A stretch of DNA of 64,000 nucleotides from Mesorhizobium sp. WSM4904 (GCF_029674545.1 NZ_CP121354.1:1-64000); one strand, 5' to 3'; shown: positions 8,508 through 19,695, counted from the first letter of the stretch. Notes: generated from the sequence alone by a model not told the origin. Made by a program: numbers and translations.

Positions 8508-8522
8508 TCAGCCGCGATGCTT

Positions 8523-9524
8523 TCAGGTCCTCAGCGGCAGCACGCGGTCCGGTGGGCGGTGGCCGTCGAAGAAGGCGCGGATGTTGATGATCACCTTCTC
8601 GCCCATGTCTATGCGGCCTTCGAGCGTGGCCGAGCCCATATGCGGCAGAAGAACGACCTTGCCCCTGGTGGCAAGTTTCAGGAGCTTGCTGTTCAGCGCC
8701 GGCTCATGCTCGTAGACGTCGAGGCCGGCGCCAGCGATCTTGCCGTCCTGGATCAGCTTGACCAGCGACTCTTCGTCGATGATATCGCCGCGCGCAGTGT
8801 TGACGATGTAGGCCGAGGGCTGCATCAGCGCCAGGCGCCGGGCGGACAAGAGATGGAAAGTCGCCGGCGTCGACGGGCAGTTGACCGAGATGATGTCCAT
8901 GCGGGCGAGCATCTGGTCGAGGCTTTCCCAATACGTCGCTTCCAGCTCTTCCTCGACCGCAGGCAGCACGCGGTGACGATTGTGGTAGTGGATGGACAGG
9001 CCGAAGGCCTTGGCGCGCCTAGCTACCGCCGTGCCGATGCGGCCCATGCCGACGATGCCGAGGCGTTTGCCCCAGATGCGGCGGCCGAGCATCCAGGTCG
9101 GCGACCAGCCGGCCCATTTCTTCTCGCCGGTGAGCACATTGGCGCCTTCGGCCAGTCGCCGCGGCACGGCAAGCATCAGCGCCATGGTCATGTCGGCGGT
9201 GTCTTCGGTAAGCACATTCGGCGTGTTGGTGACGGTGATGCCTTTCTTGGCCGCCGCAGCGACATCGATCTTGTCGACGCCGTTGCCGAAATTGGCGATC
9301 AGCTTGAGGTTCTCGCCGGCCTGGGCGATCAACGCGGCATCGATATGGTCGGTGATGGTCGGGACCAGCACGTCGGCTTCCTTCACCGCCGCGACCAGTT
9401 CCGGCTGGGTCATCGGCCGGTCCTCGACATTGAGGCGCGCGTCGAACAGCTCGCGCATGCGGGTTTCGACCGGATCGGGCAGCTTGCGCGTGATGACGAC
9501 GAGGGGCCGTTTTTTGCCTGCCAT
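8523..9524 (-). CDS. D-isomer specific 2-hydroxyacid dehydrogenase (glyoxylate/hydroxypyruvate reductase type)
   Basis: This NAD(P)-dependent oxidoreductase has 333 residues. The Rossmann motif is GIVGMGRIGTAVARR. Catalytic Arg, Glu and His lie in NTARGDIIDEE, GLDVYEHEP and LLPHMGSAT. The start is set at ATG 9524 (MAGKKRPLVVITRKLP), where the family begins; an extension back to 9626 is unlike homologues. Substrates of the family include glyoxylate, hydroxypyruvate and glycerate, and the sequence does not decide between them. It converges on the aconitase X genes with only 15 bp between the stops. Confidence 0.92.
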   Translation of the reverse strand: MAGKKRPLVVITRKLPDPVETRMRELFDARLNVEDRPMTQPELVAAVKEADVLVPTITDHIDAALIAQAGENLKLIANFGNGVDKIDVAAAAKKGITVTNTPNVLTEDTADMTMALMLAVPRRLAEGANVLTGEKKWAGWSPTWMLGRRIWGKRLGIVGMGRIGTAVARRAKAFGLSIHYHNRHRVLPAVEEELEATYWESLDQMLARMDIISVNCPSTPATFHLLSARRLALMQPSAYIVNTARGDIIDEESLVKLIQDGKIAGAGLDVYEHEPALNSKLLKLATRGKVVLLPHMGSATLEGRIDMGEKVIINIRAFFDGHRPPDRVLPLRT

Positions 9525-9687
9525 TGTATCCCCGAAGCTTCCTCGAAACCGATCTCGTTGAGACCTCTTTAACCAAGACCGGCGAAACTTGTAGCCGATC
9601 GCGGTATCAGCCCACTCCTGTAACAAGCGGTGCCGCCGAAGACAAAGAAAAAGGGGCGCTCATCCCGACGGACGGGCGCCGAAAGGA

Positions 9688-10251
9688 ATGAAAGTGTCTG
9701 GTTTCGCGTCGCTTCGCCTGGCTTTCAGCGCAGCCGTTCTCGGCGCCCTGCTTGGTGCTCCGCAGGCATCCGCGCAGAGCGCGGCGGCACCGGCGCAAAC
9801 GGTGACGCTCGGGCCAAGCGGACTGCCGCTGCCGCGCTTCGTCAGCCTCAAGCCAGCTCGCGTCAACTCGCGCGTCGGCCCCGGTGCCAACTATTCCGTC
9901 AACTGGATGTACATGAAGGCCGGGCTGCCGATGGAAGTCATCCAGGAATTCGACACCTGGCGCCGCGTGCGCGATGCCGACGGCTCGGAGGGCTGGATCA
10001 ACCAGTCGCTGCTTTCCGGCCGCCGCACGGCGATCGTCGCGCCGTGGCAGCGCGGCAAGGGCGGGCGAATCAATCTGCTCGACGATCCCAACAAGGACGC
10101 CAACGTCATCGCCATCATCGAGCCGGGGGTGATAGGCTCGATCAAGAAATGCGACGGTCAATGGTGCGAAATGACCTTTGACGGCCATACCGGCTGGATG
10201 GCCCAGTCGCAGGTCTGGGGCGCCTATCCGGGCGAGAAGTTCAAGAACTGA
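9688..10251 (+). CDS. Secreted bacterial SH3-domain protein
   Basis: The 187-residue protein starts with a signal peptide (MKVSGFASLRLAFSAAVLGA, probable cleavage after ASAQS). Two SH3-like beta-barrel segments follow: SLKPARVNSRVGPGANYSVN at about 51-70 and a second around 125-180 ending in the DGHTGWMAQSQVWG pattern. Such modules usually bind peptidoglycan or help envelope proteins assemble, so a periplasmic role is inferred. The ATG is preceded by GAAAGGA. It is a single gene; the next gene converges on it across a block of palindromic repeats. Confidence 0.85.
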   Translation: MKVSGFASLRLAFSAAVLGALLGAPQASAQSAAAPAQTVTLGPSGLPLPRFVSLKPARVNSRVGPGANYSVNWMYMKAGLPMEVIQEFDTWRRVRDADGSEGWINQSLLSGRRTAIVAPWQRGKGGRINLLDDPNKDANVIAIIEPGVIGSIKKCDGQWCEMTFDGHTGWMAQSQVWGAYPGEKFKN

Positions 10252-10263
10252 CTATTTTGTCTC

Positions 10264-10454
10264 GACCATGATCTTGTCCGAACCGTAGGTCAGCGCAGCA
10301 AAAACCGATTTCCACTTTTCCTGATGCGGTCCTTCGGTTCGGGATCATGGTCTAGATCAGGATGACGTTTCGTTGAGTCGCCATCCTGATCTAACTCTTT
10401 GTTGGAGCATGGTCTTCTCCGAAAACCGGTTCCCACTTTTCGGGACCATGGTCT
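10264..10454. repeat. Three consecutive palindromic intergenic repeats
   Basis: Palindrome 1 (10264-10352) is bounded by GACCATGATC and GATCATGGTC, with CCGAACCG/CGGTTCGG inside. Palindrome 2 (10351-10393) is TAGATCAGGATG paired with CATCCTGATCTA. Palindrome 3 (about 10405-10454) is bounded by GCATGGTC and GACCATGGTC. Palindromes 1 and 3 both contain a core of the form AAACCG-N-CACTTTT, seen again at 15.9, 21.3 and 36.6 kb with other arms. The block fills the gap between two convergent genes, so it may also terminate transcription. Confidence 0.85.
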
Positions 10455-10812
10455 AGCGCCCGATGCGGCCGAGATGCGTGTCCTGAAAGCCGGTGGACAG
10501 TTTCAGGCCGTAGCCCAGGGCACGGTCGATGGCGATGTGGGCGATCCAGATGAGCGCTACCGCAGTTGCGATGGGACCGGCAAACAGCACGCCCGCAAGC
10601 ACCAGCACGAGCGGAGCTATCAGGATGTGCAGGGCGTTATAGGCGACGGCGCCGACCCGCGGCCCGGCGAGATAGCCCAGCATCGACAGGTCCGGCGCCA
10701 GGATGAGCAGCGCAAACAGCCACCAGGACACGCCCGTCATTGCGTAGACGACGATTGCCGCCACTGCGGCCGCGACCCATTCCAGGCGGATCGCGAGATC
10801 GACGGGCCGCAT
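10453..10812 (-). CDS. DUF4260 membrane protein
   Basis: The 119-residue hydrophobic protein has about three to four transmembrane helices (around 10-28, 30-50, 60-82 and 84-98) and the DUF4260 C-terminal block HIAIDRALGYGLKLSTGFQD followed by THLGRIG. The molecular function of the family is unknown. The gene starts 9 bp after the irr stop, so it is probably co-transcribed with irr. Its 3' end abuts the palindromic repeats. Confidence 0.85.
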   Translation of the reverse strand: MRPVDLAIRLEWVAAAVAAIVVYAMTGVSWWLFALLILAPDLSMLGYLAGPRVGAVAYNALHILIAPLVLVLAGVLFAGPIATAVALIWIAHIAIDRALGYGLKLSTGFQDTHLGRIGR

Positions 10813-10821
10813 CGCCAGGGA

Positions 10822-11253
10822 TCAATCAACGCGCTTTGGGCGCAGCCTCACGACTATGTCGACATTGGCGATCTCCATGCCTTCCGGAGGCTCCGGCAGG
10901 TTGGATACGCTCACCGGGCCGCTGGCGATGTCGAAGATCCGGTTCTCGCCTTCGACATAGAAGTGATGGTGATCCGAGGTGTTGGTGTCGAAATAGGTTT
11001 TGGACCCCTCGACCGCGAGGATGCGCAACAGCCCGGCCTCGGTGAACTGGTGCAGCGCATTGTAGACGGTCGCCAGCGAAACCGGCACGCCGGCGGCGAT
11101 CGCCTCTTCATGCAGTTCCTCGGCCGAGAGATGACGGTCGCCCTTGGCGAAAAGCAGATCGGCCAGCGCAATGCGCTGGCGCGTCGGCCTCAGGCCGGCT
11201 TCGCGAACCCGCTTGTCCACAGCGACACTTTCCTTCCGGCAGTCCGAATCCAT
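10822..11253 (-). CDS. irr: Iron response regulator Irr (Fur family)
   Basis: Irr is a Fur-family regulator in rhizobia that responds to heme rather than free iron and binds ICE/Irr boxes when iron is scarce. The protein has 143 residues. It has the Fur winged helix (GLRPTRQRIALADLLFAKGD, then SLATVYNALHQFTEAGLL) and the SDHHHFYVEGENRIFDI segment with the triple His characteristic of Irr. A classical Fur zinc CxxC is absent. The neighbourhood irr divergent from fabA-fabB-fabI is seen in other rhizobia. A perfect Irr box lies in this window at 46895-46911. DUF4260 follows after 9 bp. Confidence 0.93.
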   Translation of the reverse strand: MDSDCRKESVAVDKRVREAGLRPTRQRIALADLLFAKGDRHLSAEELHEEAIAAGVPVSLATVYNALHQFTEAGLLRILAVEGSKTYFDTNTSDHHHFYVEGENRIFDIASGPVSVSNLPEPPEGMEIANVDIVVRLRPKRVD

Positions 11254-11500
11254 CTATCCCGTCGAAGCTCGTGGCTCAGCCCCATAGACAGGCCCAGAAT
11301 GGCAAAAAGACGTCATCGCCAAAAACTGGACACCTCCCGACATATATTCTGTCGTCCAAATGCGATCAATAGCGCGCATTGACCCAGGCAGGCGCACGGG
11401 TTAAGCGCAAACGCCGGTTTCCGGCCACAAACAGAGTGTGTTAGGAAACCAACGACCGAGGGCGCCCTGCCGCCCGGAACGAAAACGGGGACGGAAGTTT

Positions 11501-12016
11501 ATGGCGGGTCAAAAGTCCAGCTACGATTACGAGGAACTGCTTGCCTGCGCCCGCGGCGAGCTGTTCGGACCGGGAAACGCCCAGCTGCCCTACCCGCCGA
11601 TGCTGATGTTCGACCGGATCACCGAGATCAGCAAGACCGGCGGCGCCTTCGACAAGGGTTTCATCCGCGCCGAATTCGACATCAAGCCGGATCTTTGGTT
11701 TTTCGCCTGCCATTTCATCGGCAATCCGATCATGCCGGGCTGCCTCGGCCTCGACGCCATGTGGCAATTGACCGGCTTCTATCTCGGCTGGCTCGGCGAG
11801 CCCGGCAAGGGCATGGCGCTGTCGACCGGCGAGGTGAAGTTCAAGGGCATGGTGACGCCGTCGGTCAAGAAGGTCGAATATGGCGTCGACTTCAAGCGCG
11901 TGATGCGCGGCCGCCTCGTGCTCGGCATCGCCGATGGCTGGCTCAAGGCGGATGGCGAACCCATATACGCGGCAACGGATCTGAAGGTCGGCCTGTCCAA
12001 GCAGTCGGCCGCTTGA
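11501..12016 (+). CDS. fabA: 3-hydroxydecanoyl-ACP dehydratase/isomerase FabA
   Basis: FabA dehydrates 3-hydroxydecanoyl-ACP and isomerises trans-2- to cis-3-decenoyl-ACP, the branch point of unsaturated fatty acid synthesis. It has 171 residues. The hot-dog active site is H71 in [11 protein letters not shown] and D85 in CLGLDAMWQ, matching H70/D84 of E. coli. The start is ATG 11501 ([15 protein letters not shown]), with GGACGGAAG upstream; the frame extends 63 bp further but without homology. The 247-bp gap to irr holds both divergent promoters; no Irr box was seen in it. fabB follows. Confidence 0.96.
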   Translation: MAGQKSSYDYEELLACARGELFGPGNAQLPYPPMLMFDRITEISKTGGAFDKGFIRAEFDIKPDLWFFACHFIGNPIMPGCLGLDAMWQLTGFYLGWLGEPGKGMALSTGEVKFKGMVTPSVKKVEYGVDFKRVMRGRLVLGIADGWLKADGEPIYAATDLKVGLSKQSAA

Positions 12017-12143
12017 TCGCCATCGCCACGGAGCCTCGCGCGTCCGCCGGATGCGCAAGGACACCGCGGCAGTTTATTTTGCGTATGATCAAAGGCGAAA
12101 ACCGGCTAGGTTTTTCGCCAAAATACGCCGGAAGGAGTTGCGA

Positions 12144-13364
12144 ATGAGACGTGTCGTAGTGACAGGCCTCGGCATTGTGTCGTCGATCGGCAACAATGCC
12201 AATGAGGTGCAGGCCTCGCTTTACGATGCCAAGTCCGGCATCAGCTTTTCCAATTCTTTCGCAGAGCATGGCTTCCGCTGCCAGGTGTGGGGCGCGCCGA
12301 CGCTCGACCCCTCGGCAATGATCGACCGCCGCGCCATGCGTTTCCTGAGCCAAGGTGCAGCCTGGAACCATGTCGCCATGGATCAGGCGATCGCGGACGC
12401 CGGGCTCGGCGAAAGCGACATCACCAACGAGCGGACCGGCATCGTCATGGGCTCGGGTGGACCGTCGACCAGGACCATCGTGGAAGCCGCCGAAACCACG
12501 CTCAAGAACGGCAGCCCGAAGCGCATCGGCCCGTTCGCGGTGCCGAAGGCGATGTCGTCGACCGCTTCGGCCACTCTTGCCACCTGGTTCAAGATCCATG
12601 GCGTCAACTACTCGATCTCTTCGGCCTGCTCGACCTCGGCGCACTGCATCGGCAATGCGTATGAGCTGATCCAGTGGGGCAAGCAGGACATGATGTTCGC
12701 CGGCGGCCACGAGGATCTCGACTGGACGATGTCGGACCTGTTCGACGCCATGGGCGCCATGTCGTCGAAATTCAACGACAAGGCATCGACCGCTTCCCGC
12801 GCGTATGACGTCAACCGCGACGGCTTCGTCATCGCCGGCGGCGCGGGCGTGCTGGTGCTGGAAGAGCTGGAGCACGCCAAGGCGCGCGGCGCCAAGATCT
12901 ATGCCGAGGTGGTCGGCTACGGCGCGACTTCCGACGGCTACGACATGGTTGCTCCTTCGGGAGAAGGTGCGGTGCGCTGCATGCGGCAGGCGCTTGCCAC
13001 GATCACGACGCCGGTCGACTACATCAACACGCACGGCACCTCGACGCCGGTCGGCGATTCCAAGGAAATGGGCGCCATCCGCGAGGTGTTCGGCGACAAG
13101 ATGCCTTACATCACCTCGACCAAGTCCCTCACCGGCCATTCGCTCGGTGCCGCCGGTGTCCAGGAATCGATCTACTCGATCCTGATGTTGCAGGGCGGCT
13201 TCATCGGCGAGAGCGCCCATATCGAGGAGCTCGATCCGGAATTCGAGGGCATGCCGATCGTGCGCAAGCGCATCGACAACGCCAAGATCGACACCGTTTT
13301 GTCCAACTCCTTCGGCTTCGGTGGCACCAACGCAACGCTGATTTTCCAGCGCTATTCCGCATAA
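12144..13364 (+). CDS. fabB: 3-oxoacyl-ACP synthase I FabB
   Basis: This condensing enzyme elongates acyl-ACP, including the cis-3-decenoyl product of FabA, and so commits carbon to unsaturated fatty acids. It has 406 residues, thiolase fold. The Cys-His-His triad is C162 in [10 protein letters not shown], His in [11 protein letters not shown] and His in [11 protein letters not shown]. The start is ATG 12144, preceded by GGAAGGAG; the frame opens further upstream at 12051 without family similarity. It sits between fabA and fabI, the expected three-gene unit. Confidence 0.97.
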   Translation: MRRVVVTGLGIVSSIGNNANEVQASLYDAKSGISFSNSFAEHGFRCQVWGAPTLDPSAMIDRRAMRFLSQGAAWNHVAMDQAIADAGLGESDITNERTGIVMGSGGPSTRTIVEAAETTLKNGSPKRIGPFAVPKAMSSTASATLATWFKIHGVNYSISSACSTSAHCIGNAYELIQWGKQDMMFAGGHEDLDWTMSDLFDAMGAMSSKFNDKASTASRAYDVNRDGFVIAGGAGVLVLEELEHAKARGAKIYAEVVGYGATSDGYDMVAPSGEGAVRCMRQALATITTPVDYINTHGTSTPVGDSKEMGAIREVFGDKMPYITSTKSLTGHSLGAAGVQESIYSILMLQGGFIGESAHIEELDPEFEGMPIVRKRIDNAKIDTVLSNSFGFGGTNATLIFQRYSA

Positions 13365-13376
13365 GGATTGCCTGAC

Positions 13377-14189
13377 ATGGACGGGCTGATGAAGGGCAAG
13401 CGCGGGCTTGTCATGGGTGTCGCCAACGATCATTCGATCGCCTGGGGCATCGCCAGGAAATTGTCCGAGCACGGAGCGGAGCTTGCCTTCACCTACCAGG
13501 GCGATGCCTTCGGGCGGCGGGTCAAGCCGCTTGCCGAAAAGCTCGGCGCTCCGCTGGTCGTGCCTTGCGACGTCGAGGACAGCGCCTCCGTCACCGCCAC
13601 CTTCGAGACGCTTCGCGAGGCCTGGGGCGGGCTGGATTTCGTCGTCCACGCCATCGGCTTCTCCGACAAGAACGAACTCAAGGGCCTCTACGCCGACACC
13701 AGCCGCGACAACTTCGTCCGCACCATGGTGATCTCGTGCTATTCCTTCACCGAGATCGCCCGCAATGCCGCCGCCCTGATGGCGAACGGCGGCTCGATGA
13801 TCACGCTGACCTATGCCGGGTCGGTGCGGGTCATGCCCAACTACAACGTCATGGGCGTCGCCAAGGCCGGCCTCGAGGCAAGCGTGCGCTATCTCGCCAA
13901 CGACTACGGCCCGCGCGGCATCCGCGTGAACGGCATCTCGGCGGGACCGGTGCGGACGCTCGCCGGTTCCGGCGTGTCCGACGCGCGCCATATGTTCTCC
14001 TATCAGCAGCGCAATTCGCCGCTACGCCGCACGGTGACCATCGACGAGGTCGGCGGCTCGGCGCTCTACCTGCTGTCGGATCTGTCTTCGGGCGTCACCG
14101 GCGAAATCCACTATGTCGATTCCGGCTACCACATCGTGTCCATGCCGGCGCTCGCGGAACTGAAGCAGAACGACGGCGGCCGCGAATAA
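13377..14189 (+). CDS. fabI: Enoyl-ACP reductase FabI (NADH-dependent)
   Basis: FabI performs the last reduction in each fatty acid elongation cycle and is a short-chain dehydrogenase. It has 270 residues. The cofactor motif is GVANDHSIAWGIA (14-26), and the catalytic pair is Y156 and K163 in YNVMGVAK, as in E. coli FabI. The ATG at 13377 is 9 bp after AAGGA; a TTG at 13368 is a less likely start. The gene is 12 bp from fabB, so co-transcription is likely. Many rhizobia carry a second fabI elsewhere, which cannot be judged here. Confidence 0.95.
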   Translation: MDGLMKGKRGLVMGVANDHSIAWGIARKLSEHGAELAFTYQGDAFGRRVKPLAEKLGAPLVVPCDVEDSASVTATFETLREAWGGLDFVVHAIGFSDKNELKGLYADTSRDNFVRTMVISCYSFTEIARNAAALMANGGSMITLTYAGSVRVMPNYNVMGVAKAGLEASVRYLANDYGPRGIRVNGISAGPVRTLAGSGVSDARHMFSYQQRNSPLRRTVTIDEVGGSALYLLSDLSSGVTGEIHYVDSGYHIVSMPALAELKQNDGGRE

Positions 14190-14243
14190 TTCGCTAGCGC
14201 AAAAACTTCCAGTAAAATTGGATGCATTGGCGGAAACCCATTT

Positions 14244-14290
14244 TAAGGAGGTATCCGCTAAAAGGCCCTGCAGTTCAGGGACCTTGCATG
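14244..14290 (+). promoter_or_regulatory. Shine-Dalgarno plus hairpin translation-start structure
   Basis: An ideal anti-SD match TAAGGAGGT (14244-14252) lies 35 nt before the ATG at 14288, too far for normal use. Between them a 9-bp stem with one bulged A (14262-14270 pairing with 14276-14285, loop CAGTT) can form. If folded, it shortens the effective spacing to about 11 nt. The arrangement resembles known cases where a hairpin brings a distant ribosome binding site to the start codon. Confidence 0.5.
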
Positions 14291-15841
14291 TCTACAGTCA
14301 GCAACCCGAAGCGAACACCGCTGTTCCGGCTTATCACCATCGCCAGCTCGGGCATGGGCAGTTTCATCCTCGGGCTCTGGGGACTGCGTTTCGGTTTCGG
14401 CGACGGCCTGGCCGGCATGACGGCGGAGACGATGGCGGGTATCATCGCCGCGCTGTGCGCCCTTTCCGCCGGTGGCGCCGCCCTGTCCTTCTTCGCGGGC
14501 GTCGATGAATCGGCCGACTACGTCTTCAAGGAAACGCATTTCGACAAGATGACCGGCCTGCTGTCGCGCCCGGCCATCGTCGGCAAGGTCGCCGCGGCCG
14601 CGTCGGAAACGATCGAGACCGGCGAACCGGTCTACCTGATCGATATCGACATCGACCGCTTCAAGCAGATCAACGATGCCATCGGCTACAGCCATGGCGA
14701 CGAGCTGATCCGCGCCTTCACCAAAAGACTGAAGGAGAGCATGCCGGAGGATGCCGTACTCGGGCGGCTCGGCGCCGGCGAATTCGCCGTGCTCTTGCCA
14801 GACCGCGAAATCCGTGGATCTCTCGAACGGTTCCTCGAAAAGCTCATCAACCAGATGATGGAGCCCTACCAGCTCCAGACACACCTGCAGTCCGTCAGCA
14901 TGTCCATCGGTATCGTGGCGATGCCGAAGGACGGTGTCGACCCGGTTCTCATCCTTCGCCGCTCGAACCTGGCGCTGCAGAATGCGCGCGCAAGCGGCGT
15001 CGGCAACTGGTCGGTCTTCCACGCCGATATGGGACGGGTGGCGGACCACCGGCAATGGATCGAATCCGAGCTGAAGACCGCCTTCGACCGCGGCGACTTC
15101 AGCCTCCACTACCAGCCGCAATTCGACATGCCGACCGGCCGCGTGGTCGGTTACGAGGCGCTGATACGCTGGAAGCACCCGGAACGCGGCATGATCCCGC
15201 CGATGGAGTTCATTCCGATCGCCGAGGAGACCGGCATGATCAATCCGATCGGCGAATGGGTGCTGCGCAAGGCCTGCAGCGACGCTCAATATCTGCCGGA
15301 GGATTGCTTCGTCGCTGTCAACATCTCGCCGGTCCAGTTCATGACCAAGGACTTTGTCGGCATCGTGCGCGAGACCATGGCATCGACCGGCATCAAGCCG
15401 TCGCGGCTCGAGCTCGAAGTCACCGAGACGGCGATGATGCAGGACCGCGACCGTGCGGCCGTCATCCTGCAGCAGCTCGCCGACATGGGTATCTCGGTGG
15501 CCGTCGACGATTTCGGCACCGGTTATTCCAATCTGAGCTACCTGATCGACTTCTCGTTCGGCAAGCTCAAGATCGACCGCTCCTTCGTCAGCCGCATCGA
15601 CACCGATTCCAGTTCGGGTGCGGTCGTGTCGACCATCGTCGGACTGTCGCGGGCGCTCGGCGTCGGCATCATCGCCGAAGGCGTCGAGACCGAGAACCAG
15701 GCAACGCTGCTGAGGGCCGCCGGCTGCGAGGTGGTGCAGGGCTATCTGTACGGCCGGCCGGCGCCGCTCAAGATCGAGCTCGGCCAGGCACGGCCCGTCT
15801 TTAGCACGCGCGAGCCGGCACGCATTGTCAGCCTGCAGTAG
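14288..15841 (+). CDS. Membrane-anchored GGDEF-EAL protein with degenerate GGDEF (probable c-di-GMP phosphodiesterase)
   Basis: The 517-residue protein starts with two membrane helices (about 13-35 and 48-72). A GGDEF domain at about 85-250 and an EAL domain at about 255-505 follow. The GGDEF site reads GAGEF (162-166), lacking the catalytic second Gly and acidic residue, so diguanylate cyclase activity is unlikely. The EAL site is intact: EAL at 290-292, ELEVTET near 375-381, DDFGTGYSNL at 407-416, KIDRSF and EGVET. It should therefore hydrolyse c-di-GMP, perhaps with GTP or c-di-GMP binding by the GGDEF domain as control. The start is ATG 14288 (MSTVSNPKRT). Confidence 0.9.
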   Translation: MSTVSNPKRTPLFRLITIASSGMGSFILGLWGLRFGFGDGLAGMTAETMAGIIAALCALSAGGAALSFFAGVDESADYVFKETHFDKMTGLLSRPAIVGKVAAAASETIETGEPVYLIDIDIDRFKQINDAIGYSHGDELIRAFTKRLKESMPEDAVLGRLGAGEFAVLLPDREIRGSLERFLEKLINQMMEPYQLQTHLQSVSMSIGIVAMPKDGVDPVLILRRSNLALQNARASGVGNWSVFHADMGRVADHRQWIESELKTAFDRGDFSLHYQPQFDMPTGRVVGYEALIRWKHPERGMIPPMEFIPIAEETGMINPIGEWVLRKACSDAQYLPEDCFVAVNISPVQFMTKDFVGIVRETMASTGIKPSRLELEVTETAMMQDRDRAAVILQQLADMGISVAVDDFGTGYSNLSYLIDFSFGKLKIDRSFVSRIDTDSSSGAVVSTIVGLSRALGVGIIAEGVETENQATLLRAAGCEVVQGYLYGRPAPLKIELGQARPVFSTREPARIVSLQ

Positions 15842-15911
15842 CGCGCGCATCGCGTTGGAGCCGTCCACCGCTTCACGGAAACGCTGAACCGCTCCAACTA
15901 TTTGTTTTTAA

Positions 15912-16133
15912 GCAATTCCGGACGGAAAACCGCGCACTTTTCCTGGAATTGCTCTGTTTTCTTTGTCGCAATTCCGGGCGGAAAACCGCCGCGCACTTTT
16001 CCTGGATTTGCTCTGTTTTCTTTGTCGCAATTCCGAACGGAAAACCGCTGCGCACTTTTCCTGGATTTGCTCTGTTTCTTTGCCGCAATTCCGAACGGAA
16101 AACCGCTGCGCACTTTTCCTGGAATTGCTCTTA
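15912..16133. repeat. Four-copy tandem palindromic repeat (about 58 bp each)
   Basis: Units start at 15912, 15968, 16027 and 16085. Each begins GCAATTCCG and ends with GGAATTGCTC or GGATTTGCTC, so the ends pair, and each contains a core like CGGAAAACCGCTGCGCACTT. The spacer TGTTTTCTTTGTC joins units. The last copy runs into the stop codon of the methyltransferase gene. A single diverged copy is at 21332-21374. The block occupies the 289-bp gap between two convergent genes. Confidence 0.9.
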
Positions 16134-17138
16134 CCGTCGCGCTGAAAACACCTTGAACATGCCATCGCTCGCGACCTCGGCGTGGCTGGAGAAGGTGGCC
16201 GCCAGCACCTGCTCGTAAGGAAGCTGGCGATTGGCGACCATGAACAGGCGTCCACCTGGTTTCAGCGCCTTCGACGCCGCACGGATCATGCCGGCGCCGA
16301 TGCCCGGCTCCGCCGCCCGGCCGGTGTGGAAAGGCGGGTTCATGACGATCGCGTCATAGCGTCGTTCGACCGTTTCGGTCAGCAGATCGGTCCAGAAGAA
16401 GCGCGGCTCGACGGCACCGCGGACATTGAGCCTGGCCGCTTCCAGGGCTTCGAAATCCGCTTCGTAGAGATCGAGAGCGGAGAGTCCCGTCGAGCGTTCC
16501 GCCACTTTCGCCGCCAGGTAGCCCCAGCCGGCGCAGAAATCGGCGGCGTTGCCCGCAAGACCCTGCGGCAGGCTATCCAGCAGAAGCTTCGACCCCGCGT
16601 CGACGCGATCGAAGGAGAACATGCCCGGAGCGGTGCGAAAACGGCCTTCCACAACCAGATCGGGGTTGGAGACACGAAGCGCCTCGGCCGCCTCCGCGCC
16701 GGCCCGGCGGAACCAGAAGGCGACGCCGTGATGTTTCGGCAGGTGCGCTGCGAGCGGGACCAGGCCATCGATGCGTTTGCGCAGGCTGTCGACGCCGTCC
16801 TCCTTGCCGCCCGCGACGACGATCAGCCCGCCCGGCGACACGCGCTCGATCGCCTCGGCGATGCGCAGCTCGTTCTGGCCGCGATGCCGGCCGCAGAGCA
16901 CCAGGGCGGCGTCGAAGGCAGAACCTTCCGCCCGCGGCGTGACCGTGTAGCCTGACGCCTGCAGGGCGCGGAAATGCGGCCGGAAGCCTTGCACGAGATG
17001 CAGCGCCGCATCGAAGCCGTCGGGCAGCCGGAAGCCCGGCTCCGCGCCCAGGAACAGGACGCGGGCCTGTTTCTGCGGCAGAGGCAGCGCCTCGGCCTCG
17101 AAGGGATGAAACAGGGTCTTCAGCGGCTCGGCGGCCAT
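16131..17138 (-). CDS. RsmC-like class I methyltransferase (probable 16S rRNA guanine-N2 methyltransferase)
   Basis: The 335-residue protein has the RsmC/RlmG layout: a degenerate N-terminal half and a C-terminal SAM domain with the motif FCAGWGYLAAKVAE (201-214) and the base-flipping motif NPPF (267-270). RsmC methylates G1207 of 16S rRNA. The same fold also covers RlmG, so the exact base is inferred. The frame opens at TTG 17159, but that codon lies in the T-tract of the pnp terminator, so ATG 17138 is chosen. The stop codon abuts the repeat array. Confidence 0.82.
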   Translation of the reverse strand: MAAEPLKTLFHPFEAEALPLPQKQARVLFLGAEPGFRLPDGFDAALHLVQGFRPHFRALQASGYTVTPRAEGSAFDAALVLCGRHRGQNELRIAEAIERVSPGGLIVVAGGKEDGVDSLRKRIDGLVPLAAHLPKHHGVAFWFRRAGAEAAEALRVSNPDLVVEGRFRTAPGMFSFDRVDAGSKLLLDSLPQGLAGNAADFCAGWGYLAAKVAERSTGLSALDLYEADFEALEAARLNVRGAVEPRFFWTDLLTETVERRYDAIVMNPPFHTGRAAEPGIGAGMIRAASKALKPGGRLFMVANRQLPYEQVLAATFSSHAEVASDGMFKVFSARR

Positions 17139-17157
17139 CGCCTTCAAACTCTCAAAC

Positions 17158-17188
17158 AAAAACGGGCGCGACCTCGCGGCGCGCCCGT
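17158..17188 (-). terminator. Intrinsic terminator of pnp
   Basis: Reading the minus strand, ACGGGCGC pairs with GCGCCCGT (17181-17188 with 17162-17169) around an 11-nt loop and is followed by TTTTTGTTTG. It begins about 20 bp after the pnp stop codon. It is a canonical Rho-independent terminator and separates pnp from the downstream methyltransferase gene. Confidence 0.85.
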
Positions 17189-17210
17189 CCTGATTGTCAG
17201 GTCCAGCCGA

Positions 17211-19361
<2,151 letters not shown>

Positions 19362-19559
19362 ATCTTGTCCTTCATATGCGGAAAGGGCCGCGCCGTCTCG
19401 ACGGTCGCATCCCTTCCCTGGCTTCCTTCGGGCAGCCACGGGCAAGACAACGGGAAGCTCGATAAGTCCGGCCCCATAAGCCGAGCGAGCATCCTGCAAT
19501 CCTGCCCCATGACCGTCCACGGGCGGTTCCGAATGGCCCTCTGCACTTCCGGAACCGGT

Positions 19560-19579
19560 CTGGCCGACCGGTCGGCCAG
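19560..19579. repeat. Perfect 20-bp palindrome in the pnp leader
   Basis: CTGGCCGACCGGTCGGCCAG is identical to its own reverse complement. As RNA it folds only with a forced small loop, and as DNA it is a symmetric protein site or cruciform candidate. It lies about 200 bp upstream of the pnp start. Confidence 0.8.
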
Positions 19580-19695
19580 CCTTGCGCATGACGTCGAAAA
19601 CCCCTGTTTCCGAGACGCGCCACGCGCGAATTTCCCGGAGCGTATTCGCTCCATTTCAGCATCGAAACACCGGACCATCCGATGCGCCAATGCGC

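Noticed and set aside
11943..13991. 682-codon minus-strand frame opposite fabB and fabI
   Set aside because: It covers two certain genes on the other strand and has shadow composition (His, Arg, Asp rich).
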